Source of the DNA: Burkholderia cenocepacia
GTDB taxonomy: Bacteria; Pseudomonadota; Gammaproteobacteria; Burkholderiales; Burkholderiaceae
NCBI RefSeq assembly: GCF_900446215.1
Contig: NZ_UAQZ01000012.1
Span: forward strand, 806,001-870,000
Length of the DNA: 64,000 nucleotides
Direction of reading: 5' to 3'
How positions within the stretch are numbered: position 1 is the first letter of the stretch; every line of letters starts with the position of its first letter. The notes below the pieces were generated by a model. That model ran no database searches and was not told the DNA's origin. It worked only from the letters and a program-made list of their open reading frames with translations. Positions 19,545-27,665 of the stretch are shown piece by piece. A program made the position numbers and the translations under genes.

Positions 19545-20762
19545 TTATTGCGACTGAGCCTCGCCAGCGGCGGGCTGCAGCGCGCCGCTCGCTTCCATCT
19601 GCGCTTTCACGGCCTCGCCGAGCTGGTACACGGTGAGCGCGTAGAAGAAGCTGCGGTTGTAGCGCGTCAGCACATAGAAGTTCTTCAGGCCGAGCATGTA
19701 TTCGGTCGCGCGCCCCGGCGTCGGCAGGTCGACCACGGTCACCGGCGTGCCGGCTTCGGTCGTGATGTTGACCGTCGGCTCGTTCAGCGTCATGCCCGCG
19801 CGCAGCAGTTGCGACAGCGCCCAGTGCGGTTCGGGCTGGCCGTCGGCGGCGGCCTGTGCGATGCCCAGGCTGCCCGTGTCGGGCGTGATCTGCCAGACCA
19901 CCGGGCGGTCGGTTTCCCAGCCGTGCTGCTTCAGGTAGTTCGCGACACTGCCGATCGCATCGACAGGACTGCTGCGCAGATCGACATGGCCCGTGCCGTC
20001 GAAGTCGACCGCATATTCGCGGATGCTGCTCGGCAGGAACTGCGGAATCCCGATCGCGCCGGTGTACGAGCCGAGCACGGTGGTCGGGTCGAGCTGGTTG
20101 TCGCGGGTCCAGACCAGGAAGTCTTCGAGGTTCTTGCGGAAGGTTGCCTGGCGGCTGTCGCGATTCGGCGTGTCCGGGTAGTCGAACGTGAGCGTCGTCA
20201 GCGCGTCGAGCACGCGGAAATTGCCCATGTAGCGGCCGTAGATGGTCTCGACGCCGATGATGCCGACGATCACCTCGGGCGGCACGCCGAACTGCTCGGA
20301 TGCGCGCTGCAGCGTCGCCTGGTTCGCCTTCCAGAACTTCACGCCCGCGTTGATGCGGATCGGCTCGATGAAGCGCGAGCGATACACGCGCCAGTTCTTG
20401 ACCGTCGGCGACGGGGCCGGCCTCACGAGCTTGACGGCCGTCGCCGAGTAGCTGACGCGCGAGAACAGCGCATGCAGGCTCGCCGAATCGAAGCCGTTGC
20501 GACTCACCATCTCGTCGATGAACGCGTCGACCTTCGCGTTGCTCGCGTAACGCTGTGGAACGATTTCCTCTTCGAAGGTCTGACCTTGCGGTGTCGGCTG
20601 CTGCGGCTGGGCCTGGGCGACGAGCGTGCCGGCGGACTTCGCAGGCTGCGTCTGCGCCATGGCAGGCGCGGTGCCGAGAGCCGCGGCGATGGCAGCGACG
20701 ACGAGCGGAGCGCGAACACGGAACAGCGCGGAGAGAAGGGCGGCAGGCTTGCTGGAATTCAT
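19545..20762 (-). CDS. mltB: Lytic murein transglycosylase B
   Basis: A protein of about 405 residues that cleaves peptidoglycan glycan strands to 1,6-anhydro-muropeptides. A signal peptide follows MNSSKPAALLSALF and ends APAMA. The catalytic glutamate is in VGIIGVETIYGRYMG, and the substrate motif GAIGIPQFLPSS is present. No lipobox is seen, so this form is probably soluble in the periplasm. The start at 20762 is chosen because the preceding 49 codons are not signal-like. A convergent terminator is shared with cysM. Confidence 0.92.
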   Translation of the reverse strand: MNSSKPAALLSALFRVRAPLVVAAIAAALGTAPAMAQTQPAKSAGTLVAQAQPQQPTPQGQTFEEEIVPQRYASNAKVDAFIDEMVSRNGFDSASLHALFSRVSYSATAVKLVRPAPSPTVKNWRVYRSRFIEPIRINAGVKFWKANQATLQRASEQFGVPPEVIVGIIGVETIYGRYMGNFRVLDALTTLTFDYPDTPNRDSRQATFRKNLEDFLVWTRDNQLDPTTVLGSYTGAIGIPQFLPSSIREYAVDFDGTGHVDLRSSPVDAIGSVANYLKQHGWETDRPVVWQITPDTGSLGIAQAAADGQPEPHWALSQLLRAGMTLNEPTVNITTEAGTPVTVVDLPTPGRATEYMLGLKNFYVLTRYNRSFFYALTVYQLGEAVKAQMEASGALQPAAGEAQSQ

Positions 20763-20931
20763 GTCGAAGCGGGCGGACAGGGCGATGGTGTTCGGCGCAG
20801 TATACCCGACGCATCCGGCGCGCCGGGACGAAGCTGGCCCCCGTTGTGGTAAGTTAGCGGCGAATTCGCGGCAGACGATGGACATCATTGAGGGAGACCT
20901 GCGGCGCATCGTGCGCCGCGGATGACAGCTT

Positions 20932-21855
20932 ATGGCAACCGCTTTCTACACGCACCCCGACTGCATGCTGCACGAGATGGGGGAATGGCATCCGGAATGT
21001 CCGGCCCGCCTGTCGGCGATCCAGGATCAACTGATTGCGAGCCGCATCGACGACCTGATCGTGCACGAAACCGCGCCATTCGCGAGCGAGGTCGCGCTGG
21101 GCCGCGTGCATACGCAGGCGCACATCGACTACATCCGCAGCATGACGCCGGTCGACGGTTACGTCGAGATCGATCCCGATACGCTGATGAATCGCGACAC
21201 GTGGCGCGCGGCACTGCGCGCGGCCGGCGCGGCGATCGCGGCGACCGACGCGGTGATCGAAGGCCGCTATGCGAATGCGTTCTGCGGCGTCCGTCCGCCC
21301 GGTCACCATGCGGAGCCGGCGCGCGCGATGGGCTTCTGCTTCTTCAACAACGTCGCGATCGCCGCGCGGCATGCGCTCGACGTACACGGCATCGAGCGTG
21401 TCGCGATCATCGATTTCGACGTGCATCACGGCAACGGCACCGAGGCGGCGTTCGCGAACGACGAGCGCGTGCTGATGTGCAGCTTCTTCCAGCATCCGCT
21501 GTATCCGTTCTCGGGCGTCGATCATCAGGCGCCGAACATGGTCAACCTGCCGATGCCAGCCCGCAGCAACGGGATGGCGATCCGCGAAGCGGTCGACATG
21601 TTCTGGCTGCCGCGTCTCGACGCGTTCAAGCCGCAGATGCTGTTCGTGTCGGCCGGCTTCGATGCGCATCGCGAGGACGACATCGGCAATCTCGGCCTCG
21701 TCGAAGCCGACTTCGAATGGCTGACCGCGCAGATCGTCGACGTGGCGCGCCGGCATGCGCAGGGCCGCATCGTCAGTTGCCTCGAAGGCGGCTACAACCT
21801 GTCCGCGCTCGGGCGCAGCGTAGTCGCGCACCTGCGCGTGCTGGCCGGGATCTGA
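20932..21855 (+). CDS. Histone deacetylase / acetylpolyamine amidohydrolase family protein
   Basis: A 307-residue zinc deacetylase of the arginase-deacetylase fold. The active-site residues are all present: RPPGHHAEP (His pair), IIDFDVHHGNGT (Asp and His zinc ligands), SAGFDAH (Asp ligand) and CLEGGYN (catalytic Tyr). Substrates of bacterial members include acetylated polyamines and proteins; which applies here cannot be seen. ATG 20932 starts MATAFYTHPDCMLHEMGEWH. It is divergent from mltB and convergent with the lipase-like gene. Confidence 0.9.
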   Translation: MATAFYTHPDCMLHEMGEWHPECPARLSAIQDQLIASRIDDLIVHETAPFASEVALGRVHTQAHIDYIRSMTPVDGYVEIDPDTLMNRDTWRAALRAAGAAIAATDAVIEGRYANAFCGVRPPGHHAEPARAMGFCFFNNVAIAARHALDVHGIERVAIIDFDVHHGNGTEAAFANDERVLMCSFFQHPLYPFSGVDHQAPNMVNLPMPARSNGMAIREAVDMFWLPRLDAFKPQMLFVSAGFDAHREDDIGNLGLVEADFEWLTAQIVDVARRHAQGRIVSCLEGGYNLSALGRSVVAHLRVLAGI

Positions 21856-21883
21856 TTTCCGCTTGACCGGCGGGCCGGCGTGT

Positions 21884-22792
21884 TCAGTGCGCCGGCACGC
21901 GCGCATGAATCCACGCGATCAGCGCGTCGATCACGCGATCGCGTTCGAGATCGTTCATCGTTTCGTGGAAACCGCCTTCGTACAGCGTCAGCGTACGGTC
22001 GGGCGAGCCGACGCGCGCGCCGAACGCGCGACTGCCGTCGGGTTCGGTCAGCTTGTCCTCGGTGCCGTGATAGACGAGCACCGGTACCCGCAGCGCGCCG
22101 CGGCCATTCTCGATGCGCGCCATCGCGTCGAGAATCTCCGCGCCGGTGCGGGCGGGCACCGCGCCGTGATGCACGAGCGGATCGGCGCGATTGGCGGCGA
22201 CGACGGCCGGATCGCGCGACAGCAGCGCCGCATCGATCCTGATCGCGGGGAACGTGGGCCACACCCGGCTGATGACGCGGCTGACCGCAAGCATCCAGCG
22301 CGGCACGTCGCGCCCCGGCGCGAGCGCCGGACTCGACAGCACGAGGCCTGTCAGCCCATGGCCACGGGCCGGTGCGCGTTCGATCGCATAGAGCGCCGCG
22401 ACCGCGCCACCCATGCTGTGTCCCATCAGGAACAGCGGCGCATCGCCACGCGCGGCTTCGGCGACCAGCGCATCCGCATCGTTCAGGTAGCCGTCGAAGC
22501 GCTCGACCCACACGCGTTTGCCGGGCGATTGGCCATGCCCGCGCAGATCGATCGCCAGCACGTCGATGCCGGCTGCATTCAGCCGGCCGGCGAGCGCGGC
22601 ATAGCGGCCCGCGTGTTCGGCGAGGCCATGCACCAGCGCGATCGTCGCGCGCGGCGGCGCGGTGCCGTCGCCGGCCGGCCAGCGGTACGACGCCAATTCG
22701 AGCCCGTCCGCGGTACGCAGCCGGCCCATGCGCGGCGCGGGTGCCGATCCGGTGGCGGCGGGTGCGGCGGCCGGCGTGGTGGTGATACTCAT
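21884..22792 (-). CDS. Alpha/beta hydrolase, monoacylglycerol lipase-like
   Basis: A 302-residue serine hydrolase. The nucleophile elbow is LMGHSMGGAVAALYA, near residue 125. The acid and base are likely in VLVYHGTEDKLTEP and GGFHETMNDLER, near residues 245 and 275. IALVHGLAEHAGRYAALA is the oxyanion region of the lysophospholipase/monoacylglycerol lipase group. The first 20 residues are Ala/Pro/Thr-rich and not a clear signal peptide, so it is probably cytoplasmic. It is divergent from metN. Confidence 0.88.
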   Translation of the reverse strand: MSITTTPAAAPAATGSAPAPRMGRLRTADGLELASYRWPAGDGTAPPRATIALVHGLAEHAGRYAALAGRLNAAGIDVLAIDLRGHGQSPGKRVWVERFDGYLNDADALVAEAARGDAPLFLMGHSMGGAVAALYAIERAPARGHGLTGLVLSSPALAPGRDVPRWMLAVSRVISRVWPTFPAIRIDAALLSRDPAVVAANRADPLVHHGAVPARTGAEILDAMARIENGRGALRVPVLVYHGTEDKLTEPDGSRAFGARVGSPDRTLTLYEGGFHETMNDLERDRVIDALIAWIHARVPAH

Positions 22793-22958
22793 CTGGCGTG
22801 TCCCCTGTTCGTTGGTCGGTGTTCCGGATCATAGACGCGGCCTTCCCGCGCGAGCCCAGCGGCGCCCCTCTAATTTCGTCCGGTTATGAAAAGATCGAAA
22901 TCGATTATTAAGGGGAATGAGGGGTTTGCGGTAAAATCGCCGGTTATTCCAGATGCAT

Positions 22959-23002
22959 CGGCGGCCGACTGGCGGGCCAACTCGCCGGCCGGCCGCCGTT
23001 TT
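22959..23002 (+). promoter_or_regulatory. Terminator-like leader hairpin directly before metN
   Basis: CGGCGGCCG at 22959-22967 pairs perfectly with CGGCCGCCG at 22990-22998. An inner GGCG/CGCC pair and then TTTT at 22999-23002 follow. The metN ATG is only six bases further on. The gene to the left is on the other strand, so no other plus-strand gene needs a terminator here. This suggests attenuation of metNIQ. No Shine-Dalgarno sequence is visible between hairpin and start. Confidence 0.5.
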
Positions 23003-23008
23003 GTTTAC

Positions 23009-24043
23009 ATGATCGAATTACGCAATCTCTCGCAGCGTTTCCCCGGCCCGGGCGGCTGGGTCGATGCGCTGCGCAACGTCAACCTGACGATCCCGCAAGG
23101 CGAGGTGTTCGGCATCATCGGCCGAAGCGGCGCCGGCAAGAGCACGCTCGTGCGCACCATCAACCTGCTCACGCGGCCGAACGAAGGCAATGTCGTCGTC
23201 GGCGGGCGCGACCTGATGCTGCTGTCGGCCGGTGCGCTGCGCGAGGCACGCCGCGAGATCGGCATGATCTTCCAGCACTTCAACCTGCTGTCGTCGCGCA
23301 CGGTGTTCGACAACGTCGCGCTGCCGCTCGAACTGGCCGGTGCGAGCCGTGCCGACATCGAAGCCGCCGTGCTGCCGCTGCTCGATCTGGTCGGGCTGTC
23401 CGCGCAGAAGGATCGCTATCCATCGCAGATCAGCGGCGGCCAGAAGCAGCGCGTCGGCATCGCTCGCGCGCTGGCGAGCCAGCCGAAGGTACTGCTGTCG
23501 GATGAAGCGACGTCCGCGCTCGATCCCGAAACCACGCGTTCGATCCTCGACCTGCTGAAGCGCATCAACCGCGAGCTCGGCCTGACGATCGTGCTGATCA
23601 CGCACCAGATGGAAGTGATCAAGCAGGTCTGCGATCGCGTCGCGGTGCTCGATGCGGGACGCGTGGTCGAGGAAGGTCGCGTGATCGACGTGTTCCTGCA
23701 GCCGCATCACGAAGTGACGCGCGCGCTGATCGGCGACGTGATCGCGCAGGAGCTGCCGCCCGCGCTGAAGGCGCGCGTGGCCGAGCGGCTGAAGACGGGC
23801 AGCGGCCATCTGCTGCGGCTCGCCTTCACGGGCTCGGGGGTCGACCAGCCGATCCTGTCGGAGACGATCCGCCGGTACGAACTCGATTTCAACATCCTGC
23901 ATGGCCAGATCGACGAGATCCAGGGGCAGGCATTCGGTTCGCTCGCGGTGCTCGCGGGCGGCGAGCCGGGCAAGGTCGGGCAGGCGCTCGCGTTCCTGCG
24001 CGAGCAAGGCGTGGTGGTAGAGGAGCTTTCGTATGTTGAGTGA
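23009..24043 (+). CDS. metN: D-methionine ABC transporter, ATP-binding protein
   Basis: The 344-residue ATPase of the methionine importer MetNIQ. Walker A is IIGRSGAGKSTLVRTINLL at about residues 36-54. The ABC signature is ISGGQKQRVGIARAL near residue 144, followed by Walker B VLLSDEATSAL. A C-terminal ACT-like NIL domain (about 265-340) senses methionine in the family. ATG 23009 (MIELRNLSQRF) fits the family start but lacks a ribosome site. An in-frame ATG at 22886 would add 41 unlikely residues. metI overlaps its end by 11 bases. Confidence 0.95.
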   Translation: MIELRNLSQRFPGPGGWVDALRNVNLTIPQGEVFGIIGRSGAGKSTLVRTINLLTRPNEGNVVVGGRDLMLLSAGALREARREIGMIFQHFNLLSSRTVFDNVALPLELAGASRADIEAAVLPLLDLVGLSAQKDRYPSQISGGQKQRVGIARALASQPKVLLSDEATSALDPETTRSILDLLKRINRELGLTIVLITHQMEVIKQVCDRVAVLDAGRVVEEGRVIDVFLQPHHEVTRALIGDVIAQELPPALKARVAERLKTGSGHLLRLAFTGSGVDQPILSETIRRYELDFNILHGQIDEIQGQAFGSLAVLAGGEPGKVGQALAFLREQGVVVEELSYVE

Positions 24044-24686
24044 GATGTTCGATATGTTCGTGCAGTCCTTCTGGGAGACGCTGATCATGGTCGGCATCTC
24101 CGGAGCGGTCGGCGCGCTCGTCGGCCTGCCGCTCGGCGTGCTGCTCTACCTGACCGATCGCCAGGGCGTGCTGCAGAACCTCGCGGTGAATCGCGTGCTT
24201 GGCGGCATCGTGAACGCCGTCCGCTCGACGCCGTTCATCATCCTGCTGGTCGCGGTGATTCCGTTCACGCGGCTCGTCACCGGCTCGTCGATCGGCACGG
24301 CCGCGGCGGTCGTGCCGCTGACGCTCGCGGCCGCGCCGTTCATCGCGCGTCTCGTCGAAACGGCGCTGCGCGAAGTCGACCGCGGGCTGATCGAGGCCGC
24401 GCAATCGATGGGCGCGACCACGTCGCAGATCGTATTCAAGGTGCTGTTGCCCGAATCGCTGCCGGGCGTCGTCGCGGGCCTGACGATCACGTTCGTGTCG
24501 CTGGTCGGCTATTCGGCGATGGCGGGTGCGATCGGCGGCGGCGGCCTCGGCGATCTCGGCATCCGCTACGGTTACCAGCGCTATTTGCCGGAAGTGATGT
24601 GGACGGTCGTCGCGATCCTGATCGTGTTCGTGCAGATCGTGCAATCGTTCGGCGACTGGCTGGTGCGCCGGCTGAGCCACAAATAA
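24033..24686 (+). CDS. metI: D-methionine ABC transporter, permease
   Basis: The 217-residue inner-membrane permease with about five helices, for example TLIMVGISGAVGALVGLPLG near the N-terminus. The cytoplasmic loop that docks on MetN contains EAAQSMGATTSQIVFKVLLP at about residues 130-149. The ATG at 24033 lies inside the end of metN, with GAGGAG at 24020-24025, so translation is probably coupled. metQ follows after 28 bases. Confidence 0.95.
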   Translation: MLSEMFDMFVQSFWETLIMVGISGAVGALVGLPLGVLLYLTDRQGVLQNLAVNRVLGGIVNAVRSTPFIILLVAVIPFTRLVTGSSIGTAAAVVPLTLAAAPFIARLVETALREVDRGLIEAAQSMGATTSQIVFKVLLPESLPGVVAGLTITFVSLVGYSAMAGAIGGGGLGDLGIRYGYQRYLPEVMWTVVAILIVFVQIVQSFGDWLVRRLSHK

Positions 24687-24714
24687 GACAGACCGATCCG
24701 ATAGGGGAGACACG

Positions 24715-25509
24715 ATGCAACGACGCTTCATGCTGAAATTTGCCGCGGCGCTGGGCGCGGCCGCACTGTTCGCGGGCGCGCACGCCCGGGCCGAAACCAT
24801 CAAGGTGGGCGTGACGGGCGGCCCGCACGCGCAGATCATGGAAGTGGTGAAGCAGGTCGCGGCGAAGGGCGGCCTGGAGATCCGCATCGTCGAATTCTCC
24901 GACTACGTGCAGCCGAACGCCGCGCTCGCGTCGGGCGACCTCGACGCGAACAGCTACCAGCACGATCCGTATCTGCAGGCGCAGGTGAAGGATCGCGGCT
25001 ACAAGCTGATCAAGGTCGCGGATACCGTCACGTTCCCGATGGGCATCTATTCGAAGCGCGTGAAGTCGCTGGCCGAGCTGAAGCCGGGCGCGCGCGTCGC
25101 GGTTCCGAACGATCCGACCAACGGCGGTCGCGCGCTGCTGTTGCTGCAGAAGCAGGGGCTGCTGAAGCTGCGCGCGGATGCGGGGCTGAAGGCGACGCCG
25201 CTCGATATCGTCGACAATCCGCGCAAGCTGAAGATCGTCGAGCTCGACGCGGCGCAGATCCCGCGCTCGCTCGGCGACGTCGACGCGGCCGCGATCAACA
25301 CCAACTACGCGATGGAAGCGGGGTTGAAGCCGAAACAGGACGCGATCGCGATCGAGGGCCCGAACGGCCCGTACGCGAACATCCTCGCGATTCGCGAGGC
25401 GGACCGGAACAAGCCGTGGGTCGCGAAGCTGATTGCGGCGTATCACTCGGCCGACGTGAAGCAGTTCATCGAAGGCAAGTTCGGCGGCGCGGTCATCGCC
25501 GCCTGGTAA
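24715..25509 (+). CDS. metQ: Methionine-binding periplasmic protein
   Basis: A 264-residue solute-binding protein of the NlpA family. A signal peptide (MLKFAAALGAAALFAGAHARA) is cleaved before ETIKVGVTGGPHAQ. There is no lipobox cysteine, unlike E. coli MetQ, so it is probably a free periplasmic protein. Ligand-site motifs include FSDYVQPNAAL and DANSYQHDPYL. GGGGAG precedes the ATG. It is the last gene of metNIQ and is followed by a terminator. Confidence 0.94.
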   Translation: MQRRFMLKFAAALGAAALFAGAHARAETIKVGVTGGPHAQIMEVVKQVAAKGGLEIRIVEFSDYVQPNAALASGDLDANSYQHDPYLQAQVKDRGYKLIKVADTVTFPMGIYSKRVKSLAELKPGARVAVPNDPTNGGRALLLLQKQGLLKLRADAGLKATPLDIVDNPRKLKIVELDAAQIPRSLGDVDAAAINTNYAMEAGLKPKQDAIAIEGPNGPYANILAIREADRNKPWVAKLIAAYHSADVKQFIEGKFGGAVIAAW

Positions 25510-25553
25510 CGGGCGAAGCACGGGATGCCCGGCGGGATTAGAGTCGATGATCG

Positions 25554-25582
25554 AAAACCCGGGCTTTGCGTCCGGGTTTTTT
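25554..25582 (+). terminator. Rho-independent terminator after metQ
   Basis: AACCCGG pairs with CCGGGTT around a loop of about nine bases and is followed by a T-run. It separates metNIQ from etfBA. Confidence 0.85.
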
Positions 25583-25590
25583 CTCTTTTA

Positions 25591-25612
25591 AAATAGAACG
25601 ACCGTTCGCTAT
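25591..25612 (+). promoter_or_regulatory. TetR-type operator candidate upstream of etfBA
   Basis: The core palindrome GAACGACCGTTC (25596-25607) has AAATA on the left and GCTAT on the right, so near-symmetry spans about 20 bases. The size and symmetry fit TetR-family operators. Fatty-acid regulators of that family are known to govern etf genes in betaproteobacteria. The site is about 130 bases before the etfB start. A TATAAA at 25694-25699 may be the -10. Confidence 0.45.
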
Positions 25613-25737
25613 CATTGGCGCGTCGCCAAGAAGCGGTATCCTCGACAACCATCATGGTTGGGTCCGCCTGGCCGCGCAGTCATGAGGCCTCGCTATAAAA
25701 TGGCCTCTGGTCGTATTCGTAACTTTGGAGCGTGTGC

Positions 25738-26487
25738 ATGAAAATCCTGGTGCCAGTGAAAAGAGTGGTCGATTACAACGTGAAGGTCCGCGTGAAGTCG
25801 GACAACACGGGCGTCGACATCGCGAACGTGAAGATGTCGATGAACCCGTTCGACGAAATCGCCGTTGAAGAAGCCGTGCGCCTGAAGGAAGCGGGTGTCG
25901 CGACCGAAGTGATCGCGGTGTCGGTGGGCGTCACGCAAGCGCAGGAAACGCTGCGCACGGCGCTGGCGATCGGCGCGGATCGCGCGATCCTCGTCGAGTC
26001 GAACGACAGCGTCGAGCCGCTGGCCGTCGCGAAGATCCTGAAGGTGCTGGTCGACAAGGAACAGCCGCAGCTCGTGATCCTCGGCAAGCAGGCGATCGAC
26101 GACGATTCGAACCAGACGGGCCAGATGCTGGCCGCGCTGGCAGGCCTGCCGCAAGCGACGTTCGCGTCGAAGGTGACGGTGGCCGACGGCAAGGCGACGG
26201 TGGCGCGCGAAGTCGACGGCGGCGCGGAAACGCTGTCGCTGACGCTGCCGGCGGTCGTCACGACCGACCTGCGCCTGAACGAGCCGCGCTACGTGACGCT
26301 GCCGAACATCATGAAGGCGAAGAAGAAGCCGCTGGAAACCGTGAAGCCGGAAGACCTCGGTGTGGACGTCGCGCCGCGTCTGAAGACGCTGAAGGTGGTC
26401 GAGCCGCCGAAGCGCGCAGCCGGCGTGAAGGTGCCGGACGTGAAGACGCTGGTCGAGAAGCTGAAGACCGAAGCCAAGGTGCTGTAA
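25738..26487 (+). CDS. etfB: Electron transfer flavoprotein subunit beta
   Basis: A 249-residue subunit of the ETF dimer, which takes electrons from acyl-CoA and other dehydrogenases and passes them to the quinone pool through ETF-QO. It starts MKILVPVKRVVDYNVKVRV. The family signature VATDLRLNEPRYVTLPNIMKA appears in the variant form TTDLRLNEPRYVTLP at about residues 180-195, with AMP-binding residues in SVGVTQAQETLRTALAIG. ATG 25738 follows GGAG at 25727-25730; a GTG two codons earlier is less likely. etfA follows after 16 bases. Confidence 0.96.
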   Translation: MKILVPVKRVVDYNVKVRVKSDNTGVDIANVKMSMNPFDEIAVEEAVRLKEAGVATEVIAVSVGVTQAQETLRTALAIGADRAILVESNDSVEPLAVAKILKVLVDKEQPQLVILGKQAIDDDSNQTGQMLAALAGLPQATFASKVTVADGKATVAREVDGGAETLSLTLPAVVTTDLRLNEPRYVTLPNIMKAKKKPLETVKPEDLGVDVAPRLKTLKVVEPPKRAAGVKVPDVKTLVEKLKTEAKVL

Positions 26488-26503
26488 GAGGGAGCGGAAA
26501 GAA

Positions 26504-27439
26504 ATGACGATTCTGGTGATTGCAGAACACGACAACGCGTCGATCAAGGCCGCGACGCTGAACACGGTGGCGGCGGCAGCGAAGATCGGTGGTGACATCC
26601 ACGTGCTGGTCGCGGGCCACAACGCGCAAGCGGCGGCAGACGCTGCAGCGAAGATCGCAGGCGTGTCGAAGGTGCTGCTGGCCGACGCGCCGCAACTGGC
26701 CGAAGGCCTGGCGGAAAACGTCGAAGCGACCGCGCTGAACATCGCGAAGGACTACTCGCACATCCTCGCGCCGGCGACGGCCTACGGCAAGAACATCGCG
26801 CCGCGTATCGCGGCGAAGCTGGACGTCGCGCAGATCTCGGACATCACGGCAGTCGATTCGGCCGACACGTTCGAGCGCCCGATCTACGCGGGTAACGCGA
26901 TCGCGACGGTGCAGTCGAGCGACCCGATCAAGGTCATCACGGTGCGTGCAACGGGCTTCGATCCGGTGGCGGCGGAAGGCGGCAGCGCGGCGGTCGACAA
27001 GATCGAAGCGGCGGCCGACGCCGGCAAGTCGCAGTTCGTGAGCCGCGAAGTGACGAAGCTGGACCGTCCGGAACTGACGTCGGCGAGCATCATCGTGTCG
27101 GGCGGCCGCGGCCTGGGCAGCGGCGAGAACTACACGAAGGTGCTGGAGCCGCTGGCCGACAAGCTGTCGGCAGCGCTCGGCGCATCGCGCGCGGCAGTCG
27201 ACGCCGGCTACGTGCCGAACGACTACCAGGTCGGCCAGACCGGCAAGATCGTCGCGCCGCAGCTGTACATCGCGGTCGGCATTTCGGGTGCGATCCAGCA
27301 CCTGGCCGGCATGAAGGATTCGAAGGTGATCGTCGCGATCAACAAGGATCCCGAAGCACCGATCTTCAGCGTGGCCGATTACGGCCTCGTCGGCGATCTG
27401 TTCGCGCTCGTGCCGGAACTCGTGACCGAGCTCGGCTGA
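26504..27439 (+). CDS. etfA: Electron transfer flavoprotein subunit alpha
   Basis: The 311-residue FAD-binding partner of EtfB. The FAD domain in the C-terminal half shows IVSGGRGLGSGENY, AAVDAGYVPNDYQVGQTGKIV and the signature LYIAVGISGAIQHLAGM, with INKDPEAPIFSVADYGLVGD after it. The ribosome site lies in GAGGGAGCGG. A terminator follows at 27477. The pair serves fatty-acid and amino-acid oxidation, which fits the neighbouring dadA only loosely. Confidence 0.97.
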   Translation: MTILVIAEHDNASIKAATLNTVAAAAKIGGDIHVLVAGHNAQAAADAAAKIAGVSKVLLADAPQLAEGLAENVEATALNIAKDYSHILAPATAYGKNIAPRIAAKLDVAQISDITAVDSADTFERPIYAGNAIATVQSSDPIKVITVRATGFDPVAAEGGSAAVDKIEAAADAGKSQFVSREVTKLDRPELTSASIIVSGGRGLGSGENYTKVLEPLADKLSAALGASRAAVDAGYVPNDYQVGQTGKIVAPQLYIAVGISGAIQHLAGMKDSKVIVAINKDPEAPIFSVADYGLVGDLFALVPELVTELG

Positions 27440-27476
27440 CGCGGTGTGATGCTTCAGCGGTAAGCACACGAGAAGA

Positions 27477-27500
27477 GGGGCGCGACGAGCGCCCCTTTTT
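27477..27500 (+). terminator. Rho-independent terminator after etfA
   Basis: GGGGCGC pairs with GCGCCCC around GACGA and is followed by TTTTT. Confidence 0.88.
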
Positions 27501-27597
27501 GTTGTGTCATCGCGGAAGAGGCGCGAGCGGCGTGCGCCTGGACGATCCGCGATCGTCTCGTGCCGAGCGGCGCTCGCACGCTCGCAGTCGCCCAAAA

Positions 27598-27625
27598 GAG
27601 AAAGGCGCCCTCGGGCGCCTTTCTC
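27598..27625 (-). terminator. Terminator after dadA
   Basis: Perfect 12-base arms, GAGAAAGGCGCC and GGCGCCTTTCTC, surround CTCG. The hairpin is symmetric and could work both ways, but its position just past the dadA stop makes it the dadA terminator. The T-run is short. Confidence 0.7.
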
Positions 27626-27665
27626 GCTGATGCAACGGGCCCGCATCGCCGCGGGCCGTTCCGAC

